Below, in pieces: positions 50,901-60,591 of a stretch of DNA of 64,000 bases. Within the stretch, counting starts at the first letter, position 1. Every line of letters begins with the position of its first letter. The notes below the pieces were generated by a model that saw only the letters and a program-made list of their open reading frames with translations, had not been told where the DNA came from and ran no database searches. Made by a program: the position numbers and the translations under genes. Source of the DNA: Plantibacter sp. Leaf314 (GTDB lineage Bacteria > Actinomycetota > Actinomycetes > Actinomycetales > Microbacteriaceae); NCBI RefSeq assembly GCF_001423185.1, contig NZ_LMOB01000001.1, positions 1,020,875 to 1,084,874 on the forward strand. Direction: 5' to 3'.

Positions 50901-51795
50901 GGTCGCCGCCGCCCGGGTCCCGAACGCGATCGAGCGCTCCGGGTTCACCCGATGGGACTTCGACGACCTGCCGCGATTCATCGACATCAGGCAGGAGGAC
51001 GGCGTCATCCGGGGCTACCCCGCGATCGTCGACGACGGCACGAGCGTCTCCATCCGGATCATGAGCACGGAGGCCGACCAGGCACGCGCCATGCCGTCCG
51101 GTGTCCGCCGGCTGCTGCTGCTCGCGATCCCCTCACCGACCGCCTACGTGCAGCAGCACCTCAAGCCGAACGAGAAGCTCGCCCTCGCGACGAGTCCGTA
51201 CCGTTCGACCCCAGCGCTTTTCGAGGACTGTCTCGCCGCCTGTATCGACGACGTCCTGTACCGGGTTGTGCCGGACGGCCAGGTGTTCTCGAAACTGCAG
51301 TACGAGACGCTCCGCGACCGCGTGTCGGCGTCGGTGATGGACCGGATGTTCCAGACCGTCGCGATCGTCGCCCGCATCCTGCAGGCAGCGCGCGACACCG
51401 AGAAGGCGATGAAGGCGGCGACGAGTATGACCCTGCTGGCCGCCCTCACCGACATGCGCGGGCAGCTCGACGGTCTGGTGTTCCCGGGCTTCGTCTCACG
51501 GACGGGGTCCGCTCGACTCGAGCACCTGCCGCGCTATCTCGCCGGCATCCGCTATCGCGCCGAGCGCCTGACGGACAATCCGAACCGCGACCGCGTCTGG
51601 ATGACCGAGGCCCAGACGGCGCTCGCCCGGTTCGAGGCGGCCGGCGGCACGATCCCCCTGCCCGCCGAGGCGCCTGAGCACCTCGTGAAGGCGCGGTGGA
51701 TGCTCGAGGAGCTGCGGGTCAGCCTGTTCGCCCAGCAGTTGGGCACGGCCGAGTCGGTGTCGCTGCAGCGCCTGCAGAAGGTGCTCGCGGGCTAG
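47920..51795 (+). CDS. hrpA: ATP-dependent RNA helicase HrpA
   Basis: A 1291-residue DEAH-box helicase. Motifs in order: I VAGATGSGKTTQ (near residue 33), Ia TQPRRLAA, II IIDEAHERS (DEAH), III TSATID, V TNVAETSLT and VI QRSGRSGRT. The winged-helix/ratchet and OB-fold domains follow, then the long C-terminal DUF3418 region typical of bacterial HrpA. In E. coli HrpA rescues colliding or stalled ribosomes and processes fimbrial mRNA. The ATG at 47920 has GGAGGG immediately upstream and a TACGAT -10 candidate; the ORF extends further only into non-conserved sequence. Confidence 0.96.
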   Translation: MSDLRISYPPELPVSAARADIARAISENQVVIVAGATGSGKTTQLPKICLELGRESIGHTQPRRLAARTIAERISEELGQELGGIVGYQVRFTDQASKATKIKLMTDGILLNEIHRDRLLRKYDTIIIDEAHERSLNIDFLLGYLKQLLPQRPDLKVIITSATIDPESFSQHFDGAPIVEVSGRTYPVEIRYRPLVADEPSDDDEDAPESESADRDYLEGINAALDELARESMGDVLVFLSGETEIRDAADAIRGRNLPGTEVLPLYGRLSSADQHRVFQPSSVPGLRRRIILATNVAETSLTVPGIKYVIDAGTARISRYSVRSKVQRLPIEAISQASANQRSGRSGRTSDGIAIRLYSEEDFAKRPEFTEPEILRTNLAAVILQMISLGLGDIAAFPFLQPPDARGIKDGVDLLAELGAIETRTFADGSARGGGPRLTRVGRDLSRLPIDPRFARMVVESKRHGVSREVLAIVAALTIQDPRERPLEHRQKADELHRRFVDPTSDFLALLNLWNYLEEQQDQLSSSAFRRLCKNEFLNYLRVREWHDVYRQLRQLAKPLGLTIGEASVNPDGIHKSLLAGLLSHIGLKDQTVAPVVKGRGAPPATKTAKKGDYIGARQTRFVLFPGSALAKKQPNAVMSAELVETSRLFARTNASIDPAWAEQIAGDLCKRSYSEPHWEKSQGSAVAFEKVTLFGVPIVPRRRVQFGRIDQEQARELFLRHALVDGEWTHDIGRDKLFDFHRANRRLRKELSELEERTRRRDILFDDEAVFDFYDARVPADVSTTRGFESWWRKTRTEQPELLTMRQEDLLPEDAPAVDEDRFPAEWVQADQRLKLSYRFEPGSDDDGVTVIVPLALLDRLSPAGFDWQVPGLRRDLITAMIKALPKALRRNIVPAADWATKLIAELPADVPAVSADRPSAEDSFATRLANAIKRLSYMDISASDFEMERVPEHLLVTFRVIDERGRALARGKDLVELQHRLKQRTRASVAKVAAARVPNAIERSGFTRWDFDDLPRFIDIRQEDGVIRGYPAIVDDGTSVSIRIMSTEADQARAMPSGVRRLLLLAIPSPTAYVQQHLKPNEKLALATSPYRSTPALFEDCLAACIDDVLYRVVPDGQVFSKLQYETLRDRVSASVMDRMFQTVAIVARILQAARDTEKAMKAATSMTLLAALTDMRGQLDGLVFPGFVSRTGSARLEHLPRYLAGIRYRAERLTDNPNRDRVWMTEAQTALARFEAAGGTIPLPAEAPEHLVKARWMLEELRVSLFAQQLGTAESVSLQRLQKVLAG

Positions 51796-51813
51796 CGTGC
51801 CCGCGGCACGCGC

Positions 51814-52665
51814 TCAGGCCTCGGGGCCCGTCGCCACCGGGCGTTCGGGGTGGTTGGCCCACTCGCTCCACGAGCCCGGGTAGAGGACCGGTTCGAAGCC
51901 GGCGAGCGTGAGGGCGACGGCGTTGTGCGCTGCCGTCACGCCGCTCCCGCAGTACGTGGCCACCGCCGCACCCTCCGGCACGCCTGCCGCGAGGAACTGC
52001 TCGCGGAGCGTTTCGGGCGACAGGAACCGTCCGTCCTCGTCGACGTTCGCCGTCGTCGGCGTGTTGATCGCGCCGGGGATGTGGCCGGCGCGCGGGTCCA
52101 CCGGTTCGACCTCCCCGCGGTACCGCTCGCCGGCGCGGGCGTCGAGCAGCACGCCGCCGTCGCGCGTCCACGTGGCAGCGGCATCGATGTCGATGCTCGG
52201 GAGGGCATCCGGCGTCAGCGTCACCGTGCCCGGCTCCGGCACGACCTCGCCGCGTTCGACGGGCAGTCCGGCGTCCGTCCAGGCGCGGAACGCCCCGTCG
52301 AGGATCCGGACGTCGGCGACACCGGCGTTCCGCAGCACCCACCAGGCCCGCGCGGCCGACAGGCTCTTCAGGTCGTCGTAGACCACGACGACTTCGCCGT
52401 CGTCGATCCCCCACGACCGTGCGGCGGCCTGGAGCGCTTCGAGAGCGGGCAGCGGGTGACGGCCATCGACCGGCTGCTGTCCGGTGGGCACGTGGTCCGC
52501 CAGCTCGTGGTCGAGGTCCACGTAGACCGCGCCGGGGAGGTGTCCCTCGAGGTAGGCGGGCCGTCCGTCCGGGGCGTCGAGTCGCCACCGCACGTCGAGG
52601 ACGCGCACCGGCGTCTCCGAGGCGATGAGGGCTGCGAGGTCGTCCGGTGCGATGAGGATGGGCAT
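51814..52665 (-). CDS. sseA: Thiosulfate/3-mercaptopyruvate sulfurtransferase
   Basis: A 283-residue tandem rhodanese. The N-terminal inactive domain has VRVLDVRWRLDAPDGRPAYLEGHLPGAVYVDLD; the C-terminal domain carries the active-site loop CGSGVTA (near residue 237). CG-SG-TA resembles mercaptopyruvate sulfurtransferases rather than thiosulfate-specific rhodaneses, which have CRKGVT. The enzyme moves sulfane sulfur to cyanide or thiols. It converges with hrpA; a GGAGGG ribosome site and TACGCT -10 candidate overlap near the ATG. Confidence 0.92.
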   Translation of the reverse strand: MPILIAPDDLAALIASETPVRVLDVRWRLDAPDGRPAYLEGHLPGAVYVDLDHELADHVPTGQQPVDGRHPLPALEALQAAARSWGIDDGEVVVVYDDLKSLSAARAWWVLRNAGVADVRILDGAFRAWTDAGLPVERGEVVPEPGTVTLTPDALPSIDIDAAATWTRDGGVLLDARAGERYRGEVEPVDPRAGHIPGAINTPTTANVDEDGRFLSPETLREQFLAAGVPEGAAVATYCGSGVTAAHNAVALTLAGFEPVLYPGSWSEWANHPERPVATGPEA

Positions 52666-52836
52666 ACCCTCCAGCGTACGCAGCCGGAGTGGCGGCGTCC
52701 GCTGCGGACCCGTCCGTCCGCCGTCACACCGGGTAACAGAGTTGCAGTGGCTCCCGGATGAGCGAAACGTAGCCTGTGCAGCGTCCGCGGAATCGGACGC
52801 CGCACCAGCCGTCCACAGCCGTTCGAAGGATCCCCC

Positions 52837-53517
52837 GTGAGCTCAGTCCACCCGGCAGCCGCCTCCGTGACCGCCTTGCCGTCCCCCGTCGACGGCGGTG
52901 AGGTCGCCCCCGGTTTCGCGTCCCTCTCCCCCGACGACTTCAAGGCCGCCTTCAGACAGCACCCGGCCGGGGTGTCCGTCATCACGGCGGACGACGGTTC
53001 CGGACCCGTGGGCCTCACGGCCACCTCGGTCTTCTCGGTGAGCGCGGAGCCACCCCTCCTCGTGTTCTCGGTCTCGTCGCTGTCGTCGAGCGCACCGACC
53101 ATCACCGCCTCCGACACGGTCGTCGTCCACCTGCTGGGCTCCGAACAGCTCCACATCGCGAAGCTGTGCGCCACGAGCGGGATCGACCGGTTCGCCGACA
53201 CCTCCATCTGGGACCGCCTCCCGACGGGTGAGCCGTACTTCACGGGCAACGGGGTGTGGATCCGCGGGCGCATCGTGAACCGCATGGAGGCGGGGACGTC
53301 CACGGTCATCGCAGTGCACGCCCTCGAGTCGAGTGTGTCGCAGACGCAGACGCCGGCGGAGACGCAGACGCCGGCGGACCCGGTCCGGACCGAGTCGGCC
53401 GCGGCGGCTCCAGCCCCGGCCACGCCGGCGTTCAGCCCCAGCTTCGACGGAGCGCCACTCGTCTACCACAACCGCACCTGGCACCGTCTCGACGCGAACT
53501 CGCAGATCAACGGCTGA
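52837..53517 (+). CDS. Flavin reductase-domain protein (FMN-binding split barrel)
   Basis: A 226-residue protein. Residues ~30-160 are the flavin reductase-like domain (DFKAAFRQHPAGVSVITADDGSGPVGLTATSVFSVSAEPPLLVFSV), which reduces or binds FMN/FAD, usually for a partner monooxygenase. Unusually, a ~40-residue Pro/Ala/Thr-rich insertion containing two TQTPAxxQTPADP-like units separates this from a conserved C-terminal tail (PLVYHNRTWHRLD). No monooxygenase gene is adjacent. GTG start at 52837 with GAAGGA upstream. The 170 bases before it show no further feature. Confidence 0.88.
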   Translation: MSSVHPAAASVTALPSPVDGGEVAPGFASLSPDDFKAAFRQHPAGVSVITADDGSGPVGLTATSVFSVSAEPPLLVFSVSSLSSSAPTITASDTVVVHLLGSEQLHIAKLCATSGIDRFADTSIWDRLPTGEPYFTGNGVWIRGRIVNRMEAGTSTVIAVHALESSVSQTQTPAETQTPADPVRTESAAAAPAPATPAFSPSFDGAPLVYHNRTWHRLDANSQING

Positions 53518-53612
53518 GGTTCGGCGGCTGAGCATCTGTGCAGGCCGAACCGGCATCGTCCCCGTGATCTGCGGATAGCGTGGTGACATCACCATCGTCG
53601 AGAGGACCCCGC

Positions 53613-53993
53613 ATGGCTGGATCGAAAGCCCGTACCGCCGCCCGTCTGCTGCTCGGAGGCGCCCTCGTCTTCGCCGGCATCAGCCACCTGACCTTCGCCC
53701 GCAAGGACTTCCAGGCGCAGGTTCCGGAATGGGTGCCGATCGACGAGGACACCACGGTGCTGGCATCAGGCGTCGTCGAGATCGCCCTGGGTGCAGCCCT
53801 GGCCTCGGGCGTCAAGCGGAACCTGGTCGGCAACGTGGCCGCGGCGTTCTTCACCGCGATCTTCCCCGGCAACCTGTCGCAGTGGATCAACCGCCGCGAC
53901 GCGTTCGGCCTCGACACCGACAGCCGCCGGTTCACCCGCCTCTTCTTCCAGCCGGTACTCATCGCCTGGGCGCTCTGGTCCACCCGCCGCTGA
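53613..53993 (+). CDS. DoxX-like small membrane protein
   Basis: A 126-residue protein with about three hydrophobic segments (ARLLLGGALVFAGISHLTF; VLASGVVEIALGAALASG; VAAAFFTAIFPGNLSQWI). The FAGxxHL and ExxxG patterns suggest a DoxX/YphA-like membrane protein; function unknown. The ATG at 53613 has GAGAGGA seven bases upstream and a TAGCGT -10 candidate at 53576, giving a short leader. Confidence 0.78.
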   Translation: MAGSKARTAARLLLGGALVFAGISHLTFARKDFQAQVPEWVPIDEDTTVLASGVVEIALGAALASGVKRNLVGNVAAAFFTAIFPGNLSQWINRRDAFGLDTDSRRFTRLFFQPVLIAWALWSTRR

Positions 53994-54111
53994 GCTCGTG
54001 AACGGCGCATCCGACGCCGCCGGGCATCGGATGTCCCGATCCACCGGCGAGTCGACGATTCCTCCCGTCACGGCAGGTATGGTCGACAACACCGCACACC
54101 CAGGGAGAACG

Positions 54112-54339
54112 ATGCTCACGACCGAAGCGACCATGGACGAGCTGCTCGTCGCCGAACCCGTCGACGCTCCGAGCGCCGGACGGAACGGCGTCGTCAGCCT
54201 GGTGTCGCTCGCCGTCATCATCACGATCGTCGTGACGGCCGTCGCCGTTCTCTTCTTCCCGGTCGTCCAGGGCGTGACGGCGTTCTTCTACTTCTTCCTC
54301 GCCGCGGCCGGCGGCATGGGCGGCGCGCTCGGCGGCTGA
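54112..54339 (+). CDS. Small single- or double-pass membrane protein, unknown
   Basis: A 75-residue protein with an acidic N-terminus (TEATMDELLVAEPVDAP) and a hydrophobic core (VVSLVSLAVIITIVVTAVAV; FFYFFLAAAGG) ending in a glycine-rich tail. No family recognised. The start at 54112 has GGGAGA upstream; an alternative ATG at 54079 is possible. It is followed by a strong terminator, which supports it being a real transcription unit. Confidence 0.6.
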   Translation: MLTTEATMDELLVAEPVDAPSAGRNGVVSLVSLAVIITIVVTAVAVLFFPVVQGVTAFFYFFLAAAGGMGGALGG

Positions 54340-54366
54340 CGCCGAACGATCGACCCCGGAAACGAC

Positions 54367-54405
54367 CGAGGGCCGGATGGAATCATGGATTCCATCCGGC
54401 CCTCG
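54367..54405. terminator. Bidirectional hairpin terminator
   Basis: A perfect 18-base-pair stem (CGAGGGCCGGATGGAATC and its complement) with a three-base loop. It lies between the small membrane protein gene and nrdF, which converge. Confidence 0.85.
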
Positions 54406-54430
54406 TGCATGCAGCGCAGGAGCGCGGTGA

Positions 54431-55521
<1,091 letters not shown>

Positions 55522-55525
55522 GGGG

Positions 55526-57658
55526 TTAGAGCATGCAGCTGACGCAGCCGTCGACTTCCGTGCCCTCGAGCGCGAGCTGGCGGAGACGGATGTAGTAGAT
55601 GGTCTTGATGCCCTTCTTCCACGCGTAGATCTGCGCCTTGTTGATGTCGCGCGTGGTGGCGGTGTCCTTGAAGAACAGCGTCAGCGAGAGTCCCTGGTCG
55701 ACGTGCTGCGTCGCCGCGGCGTAGGTGTCGATGATCTTCTCGGCGCCGATCTCGTAGGCGTCCTCGTAGTACTCCAGGTTGTCGTTCGTCATGAACGGCG
55801 CCGGGTAGTACACGCGACCGAGCTTGCCTTCCTTGCGGATCTCGATCTTCGACGCGATCGGGTGGATCGACGACGTGGAGTTGTTGATGTACGAGATCGA
55901 ACCGGTCGGCGGCACGGCCTGGAGGTTCTGGTTGTAGATGCCGTACTCCTGGATGGACGCCTTGAGGGCGACCCAGTCGGCCTGCGTCGGGATCTGCACG
56001 CCGGCCTGCTCGAACAGCTCGCGGGCACGGGCCGTCTCCGGCTCCCAGACCTGGTCGGTGTACTTGTCGAAGAACTCACCGGACGCGTACTTCGAGTCGG
56101 CGAAGCCGTCGAAGGTCTCGCCGCGCTCCTTCGCGATGAGGTTCGAGGCGCGCAGCGCGTGGAACACCACCGTGTAGAAGTACATGTTCGTGAAGTCGAT
56201 GCCCTCGGCGCTGCCGTAGTGCACCCGCTCACGGGCGAGGTAGCCGTGCAGGTTCATCTGGCCGAGGCCGATGGCGTGCGACTTGTCGTTGCCGTCCTCG
56301 ATCGAGCGCACCGAGGTGATGTGGCTCTGGTCGGACACCGAGGTGAGGCCGCGGATGGCGGTCTCGACGGTGCGACCGAAGTCGGGCGAGTCCATCGTCA
56401 GCGCGATGTTCAGCGATCCGAGGTTGCAGGAGATGTCCTTGCCGATCTCCTTGTAGGAGAGGTCCTCGTTGTACGTCGTCGGCGTGTTGACCTGCAGGAT
56501 CTCCGAGCAGAGGTTCGACATGTTGATGCGGCCCTTGATGGGGTTCGCCTCGTTGACGGTGTCCTCGAACACGATGTACGGGTAGCCGGACTCGAACTGG
56601 ATCTCCGCGATGGTCTGGAAGAACTCGCGGGCGTTGATCTTCGTCTTCTTGATGCGCGAGTCGTCGACCATCTCGTGGTACTTCTCGCTCACCGAGATGT
56701 CGCCGAAGGGCACACCGTAGACGCGCTCGACGTCGTACGGGGAGAACAGGTACATGTCCTCACCCTTCTTCGCGAGCTCGAAGGTGATGTCGGGGACGAC
56801 GACGCCGAGGGACAGCGTCTTGATCCGGATCTTCTCGTCGGCGTTCTCACGCTTGGTGTCGAGGAAGCGCAGGATGTCGGGGTGGTGCGCGTTCAGGTAC
56901 ACGGCACCGGCGCCCTGGCGGGCACCGAGCTGGTTCGCGTAGCTGAAGGAGTCTTCGAGGAGCTTCATCACGGGGATGATGCCGCTCGACTGGTTCTCGA
57001 TCTGCTTGATCGGAGCACCGGACTCGCGGATGTTGGACAGCGACAGTGCGACGCCGCCGCCGCGCTTCGAGAGCTGCAGCGCGGAGTTGATGCCGCGGGC
57101 GATCGACTCCATATTGTCCTCGATGCGGAGGAGGAAGCAGGAGACGAGCTCGCCGCGCTGCGCCTTGCCCGAGTTGAGGAAGGTCGGCGTCGCCGGCTGG
57201 AAGCGTCCGGCGATGATCTCCTCGACGAGCGCGATCGCGAGCTGCTGGTCACCGTCGGCGAGGCCGAGGGCGGTCATGACGACGCGGTCCTCGAAGCGCT
57301 CGAGGTAGCGCTTGCCGTCGAACGTCTTCAGCGTGTACGAGGTGTAGTACTTGAACGCACCGAGGAAGGTCTGGAAGCGGAACTTCTTCGAGTAGGCCAG
57401 GTCGTTGAGGTCCTGGATGAAGTCGAACGGGTACTTGTCGAGCACGGCCTGCTCGTAGTACTCCTTCTCGACCAGGTAGTCGAGCCGCTCCTTCAGGGAG
57501 TGGAAGAACACCGTGTTCTGGTTGACGTGCTGGAGGAAGTACTCCCGCGCGGCCTCACGGTCCTTGTCGAACTGGATCTCGCCGTTCGGGCCGTAGAGGT
57601 TGAGCATCGCGTTGAGCGAGTGGTAGTCCATCTGGCTCGTCGACGGTGCGTCGATCAC
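55526..57658 (-). CDS. nrdE: Class Ib ribonucleotide reductase alpha subunit NrdE
   Basis: A 710-residue catalytic subunit that reduces ribonucleoside diphosphates. Active-site features are visible: the thiyl/reductant cysteines in [26 protein letters not shown] and the C-terminal [11 protein letters not shown] redox pair; the tyrosine pair (radical path) lies near [10 protein letters not shown]. The N-terminal ATP cone is absent, as in class Ib. I chose the GTG at 57658, which overlaps the nrdI stop (GTGA); an ATG nine codons later is an alternative. Confidence 0.95.
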   Translation of the reverse strand: MIDAPSTSQMDYHSLNAMLNLYGPNGEIQFDKDREAAREYFLQHVNQNTVFFHSLKERLDYLVEKEYYEQAVLDKYPFDFIQDLNDLAYSKKFRFQTFLGAFKYYTSYTLKTFDGKRYLERFEDRVVMTALGLADGDQQLAIALVEEIIAGRFQPATPTFLNSGKAQRGELVSCFLLRIEDNMESIARGINSALQLSKRGGGVALSLSNIRESGAPIKQIENQSSGIIPVMKLLEDSFSYANQLGARQGAGAVYLNAHHPDILRFLDTKRENADEKIRIKTLSLGVVVPDITFELAKKGEDMYLFSPYDVERVYGVPFGDISVSEKYHEMVDDSRIKKTKINAREFFQTIAEIQFESGYPYIVFEDTVNEANPIKGRINMSNLCSEILQVNTPTTYNEDLSYKEIGKDISCNLGSLNIALTMDSPDFGRTVETAIRGLTSVSDQSHITSVRSIEDGNDKSHAIGLGQMNLHGYLARERVHYGSAEGIDFTNMYFYTVVFHALRASNLIAKERGETFDGFADSKYASGEFFDKYTDQVWEPETARARELFEQAGVQIPTQADWVALKASIQEYGIYNQNLQAVPPTGSISYINNSTSSIHPIASKIEIRKEGKLGRVYYPAPFMTNDNLEYYEDAYEIGAEKIIDTYAAATQHVDQGLSLTLFFKDTATTRDINKAQIYAWKKGIKTIYYIRLRQLALEGTEVDGCVSCML

Positions 57659-58068
57659 TGAAACTGGCGCTGCTGCCAAAATGATTCCAATCCATTGTGG
57701 ACGGTGGTGACATCGTCCTGGGTTCCGAAGAGTTCGAAGCGGTACAGGTGCGGGACCTTGCATTTGCTGGCGATCACGTCGCCGGCGAGACCGTAGGCCT
57801 CACCGAAGTTCGTATTGCCGGCGGCGATGACCCCGCGGATCAGGGAGCGGTTGGCCTCGACGTTGAGGAACCGGATCACCTGTTTGGGCACCGCTCCGTC
57901 GCCGTTTCCCCCGCCATAGGTGGGGGTCACGAGGACGTAGGGCGCCGTGGCGTGCACGGCTTCGTCTTTCGCATACAGCGGGATCTGCAGTGAGGGCAGA
58001 TCGAGCTTCTGCATGAAGCGGTGCGTGTTGCCGGAGATGCTGGAGAAGTAGATCAGCCGTGGTTCCAC
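57655..58068 (-). CDS. nrdI: Flavodoxin-like NrdI
   Basis: A 137-residue flavodoxin that supplies superoxide/oxidant to assemble the Mn2-tyrosyl cofactor of NrdF. FMN-binding loops are [21 protein letters not shown] and [13 protein letters not shown]. Starts with GTG, with GAGGAGG seven bases upstream. It lies between nrdH and nrdE; the overlap with nrdE is four bases. Confidence 0.96.
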   Translation of the reverse strand: MEPRLIYFSSISGNTHRFMQKLDLPSLQIPLYAKDEAVHATAPYVLVTPTYGGGNGDGAVPKQVIRFLNVEANRSLIRGVIAAGNTNFGEAYGLAGDVIASKCKVPHLYRFELFGTQDDVTTVHNGLESFWQQRQFQ

Positions 58069-58152
58069 GGTGGGCCTCCTCGTCGGATTCCGGACGGGCG
58101 GATGGTGCGGTGCTGCTGGGGCCGGCTCATGGTGACGCCTGCGACCGGGGGC

Positions 58153-58386
58153 TCAAGCCAGACGTGCAGCGAGCTCTTCGATCTTGTCGGGACGGAAGCC
58201 CGACCAGTGGTCTTCCTCGGTGATGACGACGGGCGCCTGGAGGTAGCCGAGCGCCTTGACCTGCTCGAGCGCGTTCTCGTCGACCGACAGGTCGAGGATG
58301 TTGTACTCGATGCCCTTGTTGTCGAGCGCGCGGTACGTCGCCGTGCACTGCACGCAACTGGGCTTCGTGTAGACCGTGATTGCCAT
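58153..58386 (-). CDS. nrdH: Glutaredoxin-like NrdH
   Basis: A 77-residue redoxin that reduces NrdE and is itself reduced by thioredoxin reductase. The active site is KPSCVQCTAT (C-V-Q-C) near residue 11, with the WSGFRPDKI segment at the C-terminus that distinguishes NrdH from glutaredoxins. It is the first gene of nrdHIEF. Confidence 0.96.
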   Translation of the reverse strand: MAITVYTKPSCVQCTATYRALDNKGIEYNILDLSVDENALEQVKALGYLQAPVVITEEDHWSGFRPDKIEELAARLA

Positions 58387-58450
58387 AGCTCTTCGTGCCT
58401 TCCCCTCTAAATCCTGGTGATTCCCGCGGCGTCTGGCGCCGGGGTTCCAA

Positions 58451-58498
58451 TACTACATATAGATGAAGACCTTCGGGCCAACCACAAGGGCTAGTAGT
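58451..58498. promoter_or_regulatory. Candidate NrdR box pair upstream of nrdH
   Basis: TACTACATATAGATGA (58451-58466) and CACAAGGGCTAGTAG (58483-58497) each resemble the partly palindromic NrdR box; the second is the weaker match. Their centres are about 31 bases apart, three helical turns, the usual spacing of paired NrdR boxes. NrdR represses ribonucleotide reductase genes when dATP is plentiful. Confidence 0.45.
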
Positions 58499-58511
58499 TA
58501 CAGCCCTGTAG

Positions 58512-58642
58512 TTTTCCACCGGGTTCTCCACCGTTTCGGGCGAGTTATCCACCGGTTCTCCACTGGGTACAACGCTCGGCGGCGACGCGAAAATCCCGGA
58601 TTCCCGCCCTTTTCTCCCCCGTGTGAGGGATATCTATCCACA
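58512..58642 (+). promoter_or_regulatory. Cluster of five DnaA-box-like motifs upstream of nrdH
   Basis: TTTTCCACC (58512), TTCTCCACC (58524), TTATCCACC (58545), TTCTCCACT (58556) and CTATCCACA (58634) are all in one orientation. The third and fifth differ from the DnaA box TTATCCACA by one base. They fill most of the 354-base gap between nrdH and the MFS gene. In E. coli DnaA binds upstream of nrdAB and regulates it, so a parallel is possible. Otherwise this gap shows only the NrdR-like boxes and the MFS -10 (TAGACT, 58726). Confidence 0.45.
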
Positions 58643-58740
58643 GGTGGAATTCTCCTCGGGACCACCGACACCGACCGCCGTCTTGGGCGTGTCGTGGGCG
58701 TGTCGCGGACGTCCGGACGGGTCCATAGACTGGTCTCCTT

Positions 58741-59949
58741 GTGAGCAGCTACCGTGACCTTCTTCGTACCCCCGGCGTCGCCCGGATCATCGCAGCGCAG
58801 CTCACGGCTCGCTTCCCGTTCGGGATGCTCTCCCTCGCGTTCCTCCTCCACATCGAGCAGGTCACCGGGTCCTACGGCGCAGCCGGACTCGTCCTCGCCG
58901 CCACGAGCATCGGCCAGGCGATCGCCGGCCCGCTGACGAGTCGGTGGATGGGCGTGTGGGGTATCCGCAAGGTGCTCCTCCTGACGCTGGTGGTCTGCGC
59001 CGTCTCGGTCACGACCATCGCCCTCGTGCCCATGAGCGTCCCGGCGTACATGGCGGTCGGGTTGGTCGCCGGCCTCAGCACCCCGCCGGTGCAGCCCGCC
59101 GTGCGCACCATCTACCCGAAGCTCGTGACCTCCCAGCAGCTGACGCCGCTCTTCTCACTCGACGCCTCGGCCCAGGAGATCATCTGGGTCCTCGGGCCCG
59201 TCGTGACGACCTTCGTCTCCACGCAGGTCGGCACCGTCTGGGGCATCGTCCTGGCCGCCGCGATCATGATCGTCGGCTGCCTGTGGTTCATCTTCTCCCC
59301 CGAGGTCGGTCGGGTCCGCATCCCGAGGAGCCGTCGCAAGCTCGGTCAGGTGCTCAAGCGTCCGCCGGTCCTCCTCGCCACGGTGGTGGGCTTCCTGCTG
59401 ATCGGCGCCTGCTCGGCCGTCGAGGCGGGCGTCGTCGCGACGTTCGGCCACGACGGCCTCGAAGCGGGCATCGTCCTCGCGATCTTCTCGGTCGGGTCCC
59501 TCGCGGGCGGTCTCGCCCTCGGGCACACCCCCATCGGCCCCTACGCCCTGGCCCGCCGCATCTTCATCGTCTTCGCCGGACTCGCCGTCGCGAGCCTCTT
59601 CCTCAACGCCTGGTGGTTGTCGGTCACGCTCTTCGTCGCCGGGATCGGCATCGCCCCGGCCCTCGCCGTGCTGTTCGCCATCGTCTCGGCGAGCGTCAAG
59701 TTCAGCGACACGGCGGAGGCCTACGGCTGGGTCGGCACCGGTCAGCTCATCGGAGCGGCCATGGGATCAGCGGCCGCCGGGTTCCTCATCGACGGTTCAG
59801 GAGCCGTCGGCGCATTCTGGGTCGCCGGGATCTTCGCGCTCTTCGGCTTCGTGATCCCCTGGGTCGGTCACCGCTGGCACCCGGACCTCCGCGGACGCGA
59901 TGCGAGCCCCATCCCCGACACCGAGCCGATCAACACGCACCCGTCCTGA
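58741..59949 (+). CDS. MFS transporter
   Basis: A 402-residue major-facilitator protein with about twelve hydrophobic helices. The N-terminal YRDLLRTPGVARIIAAQLTARFPFGMLSLAFLLHI and the loop-2/3 pattern GPLTSRWMGVWGIRKVLL are typical of the drug/sugar-efflux group annotated as 'MFS transporter' in actinobacteria. Substrate unknown. GTG start; -10 TAGACT nine bases upstream. Confidence 0.9.
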   Translation: MSSYRDLLRTPGVARIIAAQLTARFPFGMLSLAFLLHIEQVTGSYGAAGLVLAATSIGQAIAGPLTSRWMGVWGIRKVLLLTLVVCAVSVTTIALVPMSVPAYMAVGLVAGLSTPPVQPAVRTIYPKLVTSQQLTPLFSLDASAQEIIWVLGPVVTTFVSTQVGTVWGIVLAAAIMIVGCLWFIFSPEVGRVRIPRSRRKLGQVLKRPPVLLATVVGFLLIGACSAVEAGVVATFGHDGLEAGIVLAIFSVGSLAGGLALGHTPIGPYALARRIFIVFAGLAVASLFLNAWWLSVTLFVAGIGIAPALAVLFAIVSASVKFSDTAEAYGWVGTGQLIGAAMGSAAAGFLIDGSGAVGAFWVAGIFALFGFVIPWVGHRWHPDLRGRDASPIPDTEPINTHPS

Positions 59950-59977
59950 TCGTCGAGCGTGTCGGCCCGCCGGTCCG

Positions 59978-60544
59978 TCAGTCGGCGGAACGCAGGGGCG
60001 CGAGCGCTCCATCGAGGGCGGACACCTCGTCGAGCAGCATCGGCAGCACCGCCGACTGACGGTCGTTCGGCGAGAACACCCCGTCGGCGATCTGGCGGGC
60101 GACGTACGGGATCTCGACGTTGGCACCCGTGCTCACAAGACCGAGGGCCTGGAGCACGGGCCGCAGCGCGACCACGCCCCTCGTCCCACCGGACAACCCG
60201 CCGTAGCTGACGATCCCGACGGGCTTCCTCGCCCACTCGTGCATCAGGTAGTCGAGTGCGTTCTTCAGCGCCGGTGCGAAACTGTAGTTGTACTCGGGCG
60301 TCACGAACACGAAGGCGTCGGCCCGGTCGACCCGCTCGCTCCACGCGATCGTGTGCTGCTTCGTATACGCGCGCTTCCGAGGATGCGCCGGTTCGTCCAT
60401 GAAGGGCAGCGCCAGCTCGCGGAGGTCGACCGCGTCGACGGTGAACCGCTCGTCGACGCGGGCCACGCCCACGACCCAGTCGGCGACGGCACCCCCGACC
60501 CGCTCGGAACGGACACTCCCGGTGACGATCATGAGGTGCGGCAT
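59978..60544 (-). CDS. NAD(P)H-dependent FMN reductase
   Basis: A 188-residue flavodoxin-fold enzyme. GSVRSERVG at the N-terminus binds the FMN phosphate, and TPEYNYSFAPALKNALDYL plus SYGGLSGGTRG are the flavin-ring loops of the NADPH-dependent FMN/chromate/azo-reductase family. These provide reduced flavin or reduce quinones. It converges with the MFS gene. Confidence 0.92.
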   Translation of the reverse strand: MPHLMIVTGSVRSERVGGAVADWVVGVARVDERFTVDAVDLRELALPFMDEPAHPRKRAYTKQHTIAWSERVDRADAFVFVTPEYNYSFAPALKNALDYLMHEWARKPVGIVSYGGLSGGTRGVVALRPVLQALGLVSTGANVEIPYVARQIADGVFSPNDRQSAVLPMLLDEVSALDGALAPLRSAD

Positions 60545-60579
60545 GGGCTCCCTTTCGACGGCGACGGTGCCCTGTCGAG

Positions 60580-60585
60580 GATACT
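60580..60585 (+). promoter_or_regulatory. -10 element (GATACT), leaderless
   Basis: GATACT, six bases, then the ATG of the aldo/keto reductase at 60592. The same hexamer precedes rsmA. Confidence 0.5.
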
Positions 60586-60591
60586 GGTGAC

